From JAPWJZ01 sp035626855 (GTDB lineage Bacteria; Pseudomonadota; Alphaproteobacteria; Micavibrionales; UBA2020): a DNA stretch of 10,468 bases. Position 1 is the stretch's first letter. Each line of letters starts with the position of its first letter. The stretch is taken from positions 1-10,468 of the forward strand of contig DASPMW010000075.1 of the NCBI GenBank assembly GCA_035626855.1. Reading direction: 5' to 3'. The position numbers and the translations under genes were made by a program. Shown here piece by piece: positions 1 through 5,837 of this stretch. Under the pieces are notes generated by a model. That model was not told the origin of the DNA and did no database searches. It was given only the letters and a program-made list of their open reading frames with translations.

Positions 1-1129
1 CGTGGATGGAAACCCGCGGGGTGGAACCCTGCGCTGCCGTTGCGCGGCGCTGTTTGCGGGCTTTCGGCGCGGCAGCCGGCTCGTCGCCGCTGGTCGCGGC
101 GACGTTGCTGTTGGCCGAACGCGCGGTGGCAAGCTGTGCCTGCAGCCGGGCGATTTCCTGGTCTTTGGCATCGGCTGCTGCCTTGGCGGCGGCGGTGTCA
201 TCTTCGGCCTTTTTCACCTGGCTTTCGAGCGCTTCGACCTTTGCCTGCAATGCGGGATCGGCAGCGGGCGCGGTCGACTGCACGGCAGGGTCGGCCGCGA
301 CGATGGGCGTTGCCCCTGTGTCGGCGGGCGGCATGCCGAGCGGATCGCTGGACGCTGCCGTCGTCGAAGCGGCTGAATCGGCCGGCGTGCTGAGGCCGGC
401 GAGCGGATCGGCAGTGGCGCCGGACGCTGTCGGGTCAGCGGGCGTCGCGGCGGCCGTATCGGCGGGCGCGGTCATCACGGGCGGCGTGATTGCCGTCCCC
501 GCGGGCGCCGACATGACATCGCCCGTGGCGGGCGGCGTAATGGAGGGAGTCGCCGGCGGCGTGATGGAAGGAGTGCCGGTGCCCGTGGCTGTTGTGGCGG
601 ATGCCGTATCGGTCGCGCCGGTCGCGGGCGGCAGATCGGCAAAGGGATCAGCGCCGGGCGCCTTGATCTCGGTCGCGTTCGGCTGCTGACTGCCGATGGC
701 AGGCGGGATCATCGCGCTTCCTGCTGCGGCGGCGGGATCGGCCGGCGGCGTGGCATCGGCGCCGGTTGCGGGTGGCAGTCCGGTTTGCGCGGGATCGGCC
801 GGCGGCGTGGCTGCTGCGATATCGCCGGGCGGCGTGCCGGGGGCGGCTGAATCGGGGACAGGCGTGTCAGCGGGCGGGGTTGCGGCCGCGACCTGCGCCG
901 GCGTAACGCCCGGGATATCGACGGGCAGCTTGATGACGCCGAAATGCTCGGCCGCGAGCGCGCCGCCGATGCCAAGCACCAGCAGCAGCACGACGAACTT
1001 GCCAAAGCCGCCGCCCGCTTTTGCGGGTTTCGGCGGTTTCGCGCCGGGTTCGGCCGCGACTGTGTCTTCCTCGAACTCGGCGTCGACCTGCTCGATTTCC
1101 TCGTCAAAATTTCCGGTGTTGTTGCTCAT
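1..1129 (-). CDS. dotF: DotF/IcmG-like T4BSS inner-membrane protein, 3' end off left edge
   Basis: An open frame of 376 codons runs from ATG at 1129 to the left edge without a stop, so the C-terminus is missing. The start has a GAGGG Shine-Dalgarno at 1141-1137, 7 nt upstream. Visible architecture: an acidic cytoplasmic N-terminus (residues 1-40), one transmembrane helix (about 44-63, FVVLLLVLGIGGALAAEHF), a very long Pro/Ala/Thr-rich periplasmic linker (about 64-290) with short repeats such as ATPPADP and TPSITPPA, then a coiled coil (about 292-335, VEALESQVKKAEDD onward), then a basic stretch (PKARKQRRA). It lies directly downstream of dotG, where icmG/dotF sits in Legionella. DotF is a bitopic inner-membrane protein with a periplasmic coiled coil that works with DotG in the core complex. 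I recognise the topology and gene order, not a conserved sequence motif, so the identity is an inference. The linker is longer than I expect for Legionella DotF (about 270 residues in total). Confidence 0.65.
   Translation of the reverse strand, partial: MSNNTGNFDEEIEQVDAEFEEDTVAAEPGAKPPKPAKAGGGFGKFVVLLLVLGIGGALAAEHFGVIKLPVDIPGVTPAQVAAATPPADTPVPDSAAPGTPPGDIAAATPPADPAQTGLPPATGADATPPADPAAAAGSAMIPPAIGSQQPNATEIKAPGADPFADLPPATGATDTASATTATGTGTPSITPPATPSITPPATGDVMSAPAGTAITPPVMTAPADTAAATPADPTASGATADPLAGLSTPADSAASTTAASSDPLGMPPADTGATPIVAADPAVQSTAPAADPALQAKVEALESQVKKAEDDTAAAKAAADAKDQEIARLQAQLATARSANSNVAATSGDEPAAAPKARKQRRATAAQGSTPRVSIH
732..811. repeat. Direct repeat pair in the dotF-like linker
   Basis: A 23-bp stretch at 732-754 recurs exactly at 789-811, offset 57 bp (19 codons). 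Both copies code for the same Ala-Thr-Pro-Pro-Ala-Asp-Pro segment on the minus strand. A second, imperfect tandem at about 530-575 codes for the TPSITPPA doublet. These fit expansion and contraction of a low-complexity periplasmic spacer by slippage or recombination. Confidence 0.8.
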
Positions 1130-1151
1130 GTCATTACCCTCTTGCAAGTTT

Positions 1152-1175
1152 GGCCCGGGCGTTGGCGCCCGGGCC
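1152..1175 (-). promoter_or_regulatory. Very stable GC hairpin between dotG and the dotF-like gene
   Basis: The 81-nt gap between dotG and the dotF-like gene holds a perfect inverted repeat: 10-bp arms at 1152-1161 and 1166-1175 (GGCCCGGGCG / CGCCCGGGCC) with a 4-nt loop. In the minus-strand transcript the stem is followed by CCAAACTTGC, so it lacks the U-tract of a Rho-independent terminator. On the plus strand it is followed only by TTTGATT. It may be an mRNA-stability or partial attenuation element that sets DotG to DotF ratios. The structure is seen; the function is inferred. Confidence 0.55.
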
Positions 1176-1210
1176 TTTGATTACTGTATTCACCTGGCCG
1201 CGGCGGCCGC

Positions 1211-2563
1211 TTATTTTTCCGCGTTCGCGGTCGTGACGGAATCCATGAACAGGATGCCCATCGTCGTGCCGCGCTTCACATAGACGGTGATCGGCCGCGA
1301 GGATCCTTCGTTCAGGATATTCGCGATGACGGTGGATGCCTGGGTCGCGCCTTCCATCAGCTCCTGCTTCGGGTCGGGCTCCGGGATGTTGGTCGAAACG
1401 GTATCGCCGGTCGCGACCGCCGTCTGGCCCGTTTCCGCCGCGGCCGAAGTGTAGCCGGTCAGGAACGCAGCCGCCGCCGGAAGCACGATGCGGGAGAAGT
1501 AGTGGTGGTCGACATCCGTCTGGTGCGCCGCAAGCGTCGTGTCTTCGTCAAGCGCGATGCCGTTGATCGAATACGACACGCCTTCCTTGATGATGCGCTT
1601 GAAGTTGAGCGTCAGGTATTCGTCCTGCTTCTCGAAGTCGCCGATCGCGCGGCCGCCCTCGAACGGTCCCGACATGACCTGCGCGAGCGCCGGGCCGTCG
1701 ATGTCCGAGTTCAGGTCGTTGAGCAGCTGCGCATAGGCGATGTTGCCGGCAGGGACGATGACTTTGTCCTTGGCGGCTTTTTCGGTGTCGGGAACGGGCA
1801 GCCCGGTCGTCGGATCGATGCGGGTGGTGATGCCGTTCGCCTTGTCTTCAGCTTCCTGCTGCTTGCGCTTTTCTTCCGCCGCCTTGTCCGCCTTCAGCTT
1901 CATCACATAGATGCTGTCGCGCTTGGTGATGCGCACGCGGGTCGAGTTTTTGGGCTGCTGGGTCGTGATGATCGCGCGCATCTGCTCGGACAGCTGCTTG
2001 GCGACCGCGGGGTCGAGCTTCTGCGTCGCCTGCGGGCGGATCGGGGTCACGATCGGCTGCACTTCGGGCGGGCCGGCTTCGTCTTCGGGCGGGGGCTGCT
2101 CGCTCTCGAGGCTGAGGCGGCGGGCTTCCGCCTTCTGGCGCCATTCGGCGAGCGGGTCGCCCTGCGGCGCGGCCTGCACGGGCGGGATGCTGAGGTTTTC
2201 GGTCTGCGAGGTGCCGATTGGCGTCGGCATCGCGGAGCCCTGCGTGCGGAGCGCCTCTTCGGCCTTGCGCTTGTTCTCCGCCTCGATTGCCTTGCGGTAA
2301 ACTTCGTCATCGACCCCCTGACCGACCTTGTTGACGAGCGATTTGTCGGCGCCTGTCCCGATCGCGGAGTTGTTCGTCACCTCTTCTTCGCCCGCGATGA
2401 ACTTGACGTAGATGAAGGCGATAAGGACGATCGCAACCACCAGCGCGCCGATTTTCAGCAGCGGGTTGTTGTCCCAGGTGTCCTTGAAGGAGGCCTTCTG
2501 GGGCGGCTCCTTGTCGAAATCTTCCTGGGTATCGATATCGACGTCGTTTTCGTTATTCGTCAT
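1211..2563 (-). CDS. dotG: DotG/IcmE, VirB10-like T4BSS core-channel protein (compact form)
   Basis: 450 residues. Family role: DotG spans the inner membrane and periplasm and forms the central channel of the core complex with DotC, DotD, DotH and DotF. Visible: an acidic cytoplasmic N-terminus (1-35), one transmembrane helix (about 36-56, LLKIGALVVAIVLIAFIYV), a charged Pro/Glu/Lys-rich periplasmic spacer (about 57-265), and a C-terminal VirB10/TrbI-type domain (about 267-450). Family-typical segments in that domain are VIVPAGNIAYAQLLNDLNSD, GPFEGGRAIGDF, YSINGIALDED, VDHHYFSRIVLPAAAAFLTG (the helical antenna region) and the terminal GILFMDSV. Legionella DotG is about 1,050 residues with a long repeat array; this one lacks the array and is closer in size to IncI plasmid TraO. 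The ATG overlaps the dotH stop as ATGA (2563-2560), implying translational coupling. Confidence 0.93.
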   Translation of the reverse strand: MTNNENDVDIDTQEDFDKEPPQKASFKDTWDNNPLLKIGALVVAIVLIAFIYVKFIAGEEEVTNNSAIGTGADKSLVNKVGQGVDDEVYRKAIEAENKRKAEEALRTQGSAMPTPIGTSQTENLSIPPVQAAPQGDPLAEWRQKAEARRLSLESEQPPPEDEAGPPEVQPIVTPIRPQATQKLDPAVAKQLSEQMRAIITTQQPKNSTRVRITKRDSIYVMKLKADKAAEEKRKQQEAEDKANGITTRIDPTTGLPVPDTEKAAKDKVIVPAGNIAYAQLLNDLNSDIDGPALAQVMSGPFEGGRAIGDFEKQDEYLTLNFKRIIKEGVSYSINGIALDEDTTLAAHQTDVDHHYFSRIVLPAAAAFLTGYTSAAAETGQTAVATGDTVSTNIPEPDPKQELMEGATQASTVIANILNEGSSRPITVYVKRGTTMGILFMDSVTTANAEK

Positions 2564-3741
2564 TGGGACACCTTATCGCTGGCGAGGTCGTCGGAAAGAT
2601 CATCGGCGGGGATGATGCGCGCCTTTACCATGCGGCCTTCATCGGAGAGCAGCACGACGGGCGCGCGGCCCATCGCATAGACGTTCATGCCGTCGGCGGA
2701 GGTCACCGATTCATCCCAGGTGGGCGACAGCAGCGTGAGCGGCGTGCGCAAATATGTGCGGCCCGCCACTTCCCAGGCGGTGGTGCGGCCGTCGACACCT
2801 TCGACCAGCAACCTGACGGCATCTTCCGGTGGCGTGCCGTCGAGCACGCTGACCAGCTGCTCGTCCTTGCCGGCGACAGCCTTCAGGCCGCCATATTCGA
2901 TGAGCGGGGTTTTGGCGAGCGGGCCGGGCTTCGGGATGCGCACGTCGAGACGGTAATGCACCCAGTCCATGCCCGTCTGCACACGGAAGGTGACCGGCGT
3001 GATCATGTCCACGAGGCGCATTGAAATGTTTCCGACGCCATGCGCGGTGGAGGGCGTGATGCGGATCACGTTGCCGCCTTCTTCCGGCGCCATGATGGAG
3101 AACGGACCGGCGGTGACCATGTCCTGAATGGGCCAGGGCGCGCCGGTCGCATCGAGAATGGTCACGGAGGTCACGTTGCCGGGCGCCACCTTGATGACAA
3201 CGGGGGAGCCGGAGGGATCGAGCGAGGCGGTCTGCACCTCCATCTTCGGCTCGGGCACGGTAATCGGCGTTTCGGCCGCCTCGCGGCTCATGCGGAAGGT
3301 TTCCAGCGTCTTGCGGATCTGGTCGGGGCGCAGGGGCAGCAGTTGCTTGAGCGCGGAGTTGAAGGTCTGTTCCTCCATCTTGCGCTTCGCGTCTTCCTGT
3401 TCCTGCTCCATCATCGCCTGAAGTTCTTCGGGCGTCTGCGGCGTTGCGCCGAAGCCCATCGCGCCGCCGCCGGGCGCCGCTTTGCCGACGGGCAGCCCCA
3501 TGCCGGGATTGCCGCCCGCGACGGGATCGAGCGCTGCCGGTTCGTCTTCGTCGTCAGGGGAAACGATGCCGCTCGCGCCACCGCTGGAGGGCGCGCCGGC
3601 GGGCGCGCCTGCGCCGCCTTTGTTGGCATTCAGCTTGTTGCGAAATGCCTCGAATTCATCGAGCCCCTTTTCCTGCGCAAAGGCCGCTGTGTGCATGCCG
3701 ATGACCGCAAGCACCACAGTGCTAAATAGCAAGCGCCCCAT
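2560..3741 (-). CDS. dotH: DotH/IcmK, outer-membrane T4BSS core protein
   Basis: 393 residues with a clear Sec signal peptide (1-22, MGRLLFSTVVLAVIGMHTAAFA, cut before QEK). No lipobox Cys follows, so it is not itself a lipoprotein. After a Gly/Ala/Pro-rich spacer (40-100) comes a charged helix (about 103-150) with LLPLRPDQIRKTLETF, then the VirB9-like beta-rich region typical of IcmK/DotH, including PGNVTSVTILDATGAPWPI (188-206). DATGAPWPI is a hallmark I recognise in this family. C-terminal beta domain to about 378. Known role: DotH reaches the outer membrane with the DotC and DotD lipoproteins and forms the outer ring of the core complex. Start ATG 3741 has AAGGAG at 3753-3748, 6 nt upstream. 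The stop overlaps the dotG start. It is slightly longer than Legionella DotH (about 360) because of the Gly-rich spacer. Confidence 0.93.
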   Translation of the reverse strand: MGRLLFSTVVLAVIGMHTAAFAQEKGLDEFEAFRNKLNANKGGAGAPAGAPSSGGASGIVSPDDEDEPAALDPVAGGNPGMGLPVGKAAPGGGAMGFGATPQTPEELQAMMEQEQEDAKRKMEEQTFNSALKQLLPLRPDQIRKTLETFRMSREAAETPITVPEPKMEVQTASLDPSGSPVVIKVAPGNVTSVTILDATGAPWPIQDMVTAGPFSIMAPEEGGNVIRITPSTAHGVGNISMRLVDMITPVTFRVQTGMDWVHYRLDVRIPKPGPLAKTPLIEYGGLKAVAGKDEQLVSVLDGTPPEDAVRLLVEGVDGRTTAWEVAGRTYLRTPLTLLSPTWDESVTSADGMNVYAMGRAPVVLLSDEGRMVKARIIPADDLSDDLASDKVSQ

Positions 3742-3805
3742 TCCTGTCTCCTTCAGGTTATTCTTGCTCTGCAGGAAGTTCCCCCGCCCGGCAGTGTTTC
3801 ATGAA

Positions 3806-3851
3806 AAAAATCCTGAAAAACCCAAGGCGGGCGCGCATAAGGCGCGCCTGC
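3806..3851 (-). terminator. Terminator-like hairpin between the second dotI and dotH
   Basis: In the minus-strand sense a 7-bp GC stem (GGCGCGC / GCGCGCC, arms at 3848-3842 and 3836-3830, loop CTTAT), extended by two more pairs across a mismatch, is followed by TTGGGTTTTTCAGGATTTTTTT. The first U-run starts several nt after the stem rather than directly at it, so it may be a weak or partial terminator. It would lower readthrough from the dotI pair into dotH. On the plus strand no T-run follows the stem. Confidence 0.4.
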
Positions 3852-3907
3852 GGAATTAACAATTTATACCTGACCGCCGGGGAAACAAATAGCGTTTTTA
3901 ATGCGTT

Positions 3908-3970
3908 GCGCGAATTTTCGCGCGGTTTAACCATATTCATGGCCCCGTCGCCTCCATGATGGGGCGACGG
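3908..3970. repeat. Two further inverted repeats in the dotI-dotH gap
   Basis: The 279-nt gap between dotH and the second dotI also contains 7-bp arms at 3908-3914 and 3917-3923 (GCGCGAA / TTCGCGC) and 8-bp arms at 3945-3952 and 3963-3970 (CCGTCGCC / GGCGACGG). Neither is followed by a good U-run on either strand. They may be regulator sites or mRNA structures. No convincing reading frame occupies the gap. Confidence 0.5.
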
Positions 3971-4020
3971 CCAGCGCAGCGCAAATCGCGCCGGATATTT
4001 TCAGAATGTCAGCGAGAGGA

Positions 4021-4665
4021 TTACCAGGCGTAAATGGTCTTGATGCCAATACCCATCGGGTTCTGCTTGGTCGGCATGCGGATGATGACGAGCCGCATAT
4101 TGGTCCGGCTGTTGCGCGTCTCGGCGCCGGCGCGCGTGGTGAGAATCATCGGGATCTCGACAATCCAGCTGTAATCGCCGTTATAGATACCTTCCATCAG
4201 CATCCGTGGCGGTGCGGCCGGGATTGCAGTCATGATGTGCTGCTGATCCATCATTGCTTTCAGCAGGCGCGCCTTGCCGAGCGCTTCGGAGAAGCTTTTC
4301 CAGCCTTCATCCGAGAACAGGCGGCGTGCGCGGGTCATGCGCTCGTCGATGTCGTGGAAGCCGAAGGTGAAGATTTCGGTGCCGGCAGCGCCTGCCCAGC
4401 GCAGGATGGCGTCGCGGTTGACGTTTGGCAGCGATAGGCCAAGCAGCCGGCGTTTCGCGCCGCCCGGCGATACGGCGTAATAACCGTCCTGCGGCACGAA
4501 ATGGGAGATATAATAGTAATCGAAGCCGGTCAGCACCAAGGCCACGACGCCCAGCATTTTAACGAGGTGCATCAGGTTCTTGAACCCGTCGCGGTACGAC
4601 GACATGTCGGCGACCTTGAACGACTCGTTCACTTCTTCCTGTTGCTGGGCCGGGGACTGCGCCAC
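4021..4665 (-). CDS. dotI: DotI/IcmL, VirB8-like inner-membrane protein (copy 2)
   Basis: 214 residues, about the length of Legionella DotI. Visible: a short cytoplasmic N-terminus, the juxtamembrane family motif YRDGFKNLMHL (24-34), one transmembrane helix (about 34-53, ending FDYYYISHF), and a periplasmic VirB8/NTF2-like domain (about 60-214) with DEGWKSFSEAL, YNGDYSWIVEIPMIL and the terminal NPMGIGIKTIYAW. Known role: DotI is an inner-membrane component required for substrate transfer, the T4BSS counterpart of VirB8. The start is GTG at 4665, with AAGG 8 nt upstream. The only nearby upstream ATG (4685) is in a frame that stops within six codons. An alternative start is Met21. The gene follows copy 1 by 24 nt, so the two are almost surely co-transcribed. 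Confidence 0.92.
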   Translation of the reverse strand: MAQSPAQQQEEVNESFKVADMSSYRDGFKNLMHLVKMLGVVALVLTGFDYYYISHFVPQDGYYAVSPGGAKRRLLGLSLPNVNRDAILRWAGAAGTEIFTFGFHDIDERMTRARRLFSDEGWKSFSEALGKARLLKAMMDQQHIMTAIPAAPPRMLMEGIYNGDYSWIVEIPMILTTRAGAETRNSRTNMRLVIIRMPTKQNPMGIGIKTIYAW

Positions 4666-4689
4666 TTTTATTGCCTTGCTGTCATGGGC

Positions 4690-5550
4690 TTATTGCTTCG
4701 CCGTCGCGATCCATTGCGCGATGCCGACGCCGCTCGGGTTTTCAAGCGAAGGCACGCGCTCGACGACCAGCTGGAGGTCGAGGTTGTCGGTGCGGCTGTC
4801 TTTGGCGGCCTGGTACTTCACCGCGATCGGCATTTTCAGGATCCAGCGGTACTTGCCGTTCAGCACGCCCTGCTGCACGAGCACGGGCGCGGAGCGCGGC
4901 GTCGTGGTCACGATCTGCTGCAGGCTCTGCACGGAATCGAGGATGTGCGATTTCTGAAGGGCGTTGGTAAAGCTTTCCCAGCCCGTCTTGGTGAAGCTTT
5001 TGGACGCGTCCTGCAGCTCTTTCTGATAGTTGAGATAGCTGAAGCTCATCGTGTCGACGACCGCCGTGGCGAGCCACGACAGAAGCGCCGGCGTGTCGAG
5101 GTTCGGCTGGTCGAGGGGCTGCAGCTGCATGATGCGGCCGTCCGCCGTCGTCGCGAAATAGCGGTCGGAGGGCTGCGCGTTGTTCATGTAAACGATCAGC
5201 GTCAGGATCAGGCCGATGATGACGATGCCTTCCAGCACCGCGATCTTGATGAGGTTGCGGAACCCGTCGCGGTAGAATTCGTTGCGGGTGACGATCGTCA
5301 CCAGCGGGCCGGAAATGGGCGGCGGCTTGATGTTTTTGCCGGCGGGAACCGCGCCCGGCTTCGCGACCGCGCCGCCCTTGGCGAGCGACGGAGGCGCGGG
5401 GGTTTTGGCAACGGCGGTCGCGGTGTTTTTCTTGCCGCCGCCGAGGCCCTTCACGAAACTCGCGAGCGGGCTGGTGACTTCCGGCGGGGCGTTAACGGCT
5501 TCCGCTGCTTCCTGCGGTTCATCCATGTTTTCGTTTTCGGTATTCGCCAT
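4690..5550 (-). CDS. DotI/IcmL-family protein with long cytoplasmic extension (copy 1, in the dotJ/icmM position)
   Basis: 286 residues. An Ala/Pro/Gly/Lys-rich cytoplasmic extension (1-80) precedes the family motif EFYRDGFRNLIKIAVLE (91-107), one transmembrane helix (about 103-122, IVIIGLILTLIVYM) and a full periplasmic VirB8-like domain (about 128-286). It shares YRDGF-NL, GW-SF--AL, NG-Y-WI and NP-G-GI with copy 2. In Legionella this position upstream of dotI holds dotJ/icmM, a roughly 94-residue partial DotI that forms a complex with DotI. Here the partner is full length, so it may be an ancestral untruncated DotJ equivalent or a separate duplication. Start ATG 5550 has AAAAGG at 5562-5557, 6 nt upstream. 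It is the first gene of the minus-strand operon in this window. No symbol is given because the DotI/DotJ assignment is unresolved. Confidence 0.9.
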   Translation of the reverse strand: MANTENENMDEPQEAAEAVNAPPEVTSPLASFVKGLGGGKKNTATAVAKTPAPPSLAKGGAVAKPGAVPAGKNIKPPPISGPLVTIVTRNEFYRDGFRNLIKIAVLEGIVIIGLILTLIVYMNNAQPSDRYFATTADGRIMQLQPLDQPNLDTPALLSWLATAVVDTMSFSYLNYQKELQDASKSFTKTGWESFTNALQKSHILDSVQSLQQIVTTTPRSAPVLVQQGVLNGKYRWILKMPIAVKYQAAKDSRTDNLDLQLVVERVPSLENPSGVGIAQWIATAKQ

Positions 5551-5610
5551 TGTCTGCCTTTTACCTGCCGCCTGCGCTGTCTTGATGTAACCAGAAGCTG
5601 GCCAGCCCTG

Positions 5611-5634
5611 ATTTTAAAACACAATTCTTAAAAT
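5611..5634. promoter_or_regulatory. AT-rich inverted repeat, candidate operator for the T4BSS operon
   Basis: 7-bp arms ATTTTAA (5611-5617) and TTAAAAT (5628-5634) are separated by 10 nt, in an otherwise GC-rich window. The right arm overlaps the candidate -10 box, and the repeat covers the predicted start site, of the minus-strand promoter. That is a typical position for a repressor site. The repeat is directly visible; operator function is inferred. Confidence 0.4.
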
Positions 5635-5661
5635 AGTATGTTACTCAACCGCTTGGAGCAA
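5633..5661 (-). promoter_or_regulatory. Candidate sigma-70-type promoter for the dotI operon
   Basis: On the minus strand TTGCTC (5661-5656) and TACTAT (5638-5633) are separated by exactly 17 nt, which predicts a start near 5626 and a leader of about 75 nt before ATG 5550. The -35 matches TTGACA at only three positions, so the call is tentative. Confidence 0.35.
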
Positions 5662-5759
5662 CAGCTTATCCGGCCCCGGATCATCGCGCCGCAATTATGT
5701 CATTCGGGTTCCTATTCGATATGGTTACGCAGCGTGCGGCTTCAAGGCCGCGGCGATGT

Positions 5760-5788
5760 AACCGCCTGTTATCGGCGGTTTTCTGAAT
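5760..5788 (+). terminator. Rho-independent terminator-like hairpin on the plus strand
   Basis: Arms AACCGCC (5760-5766) and GGCGGTT (5774-5780) with a 7-nt loop, followed by TTCTGAATTT so that four T's in a row close the stem. No plus-strand gene lies upstream of it in the intergenic region. It either ends an unannotated short transcript or insulates the downstream gene from antisense transcription. Confidence 0.45.
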
Positions 5789-5802
5789 TTCCAGCGGGCA
5801 CC

Positions 5803-5831
5803 TTGCCTGTCATGCGGATTATGGATAAAGT
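5803..5831 (+). promoter_or_regulatory. Candidate leaderless promoter for the metallopeptidase operon
   Basis: TTGCCT (5803-5808) and TAAAGT (5826-5831) have a 17-nt spacer. If +1 falls 7 nt after the -10 box it is base 5838, the A of the ATG, giving a leaderless mRNA. This agrees with the absence of a recognisable Shine-Dalgarno before that ATG. Box matches are moderate. Confidence 0.35.
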
Positions 5832-5837
5832 GGCGGC

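Noticed and set aside
6..1283. Long plus-strand frames (6-689 and 696-1283) rich in Ala, Gly and Val
   Set aside because: They lie antisense to the dotF-like frame, which has a good ribosome-binding site, a membrane helix and a coiled coil. The plus-strand products are low-complexity mirrors of its Pro/Ala codons.
1502..2680. 392-residue plus-strand frame antisense to dotG
   Set aside because: Its Arg/His/Asp-rich composition is typical of a GC-rich shadow frame, and dotG on the other strand is a clear family match.
3040..3729. 229-residue plus-strand frame antisense to dotH
   Set aside because: His/Gly/Arg-rich shadow of dotH, which has a signal peptide and family motifs.
3758..3940. 60-residue minus-strand frame in the dotI-dotH gap
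   Set aside because: It runs through the terminator-like hairpin and an inverted repeat, has no clear ribosome-binding site and no recognisable features.
4501..5631. 376-residue plus-strand frame antisense to both dotI genes
   Set aside because: It spans two recognised minus-strand genes and the gap between them, and its composition is Arg/His/Asp-rich.
5690..5760. Possible tRNA, prompted by a GCGGC-TTCAAG-GCCGC stem-loop resembling a T-arm
   Set aside because: I could not fold matching acceptor, D and anticodon arms around it.
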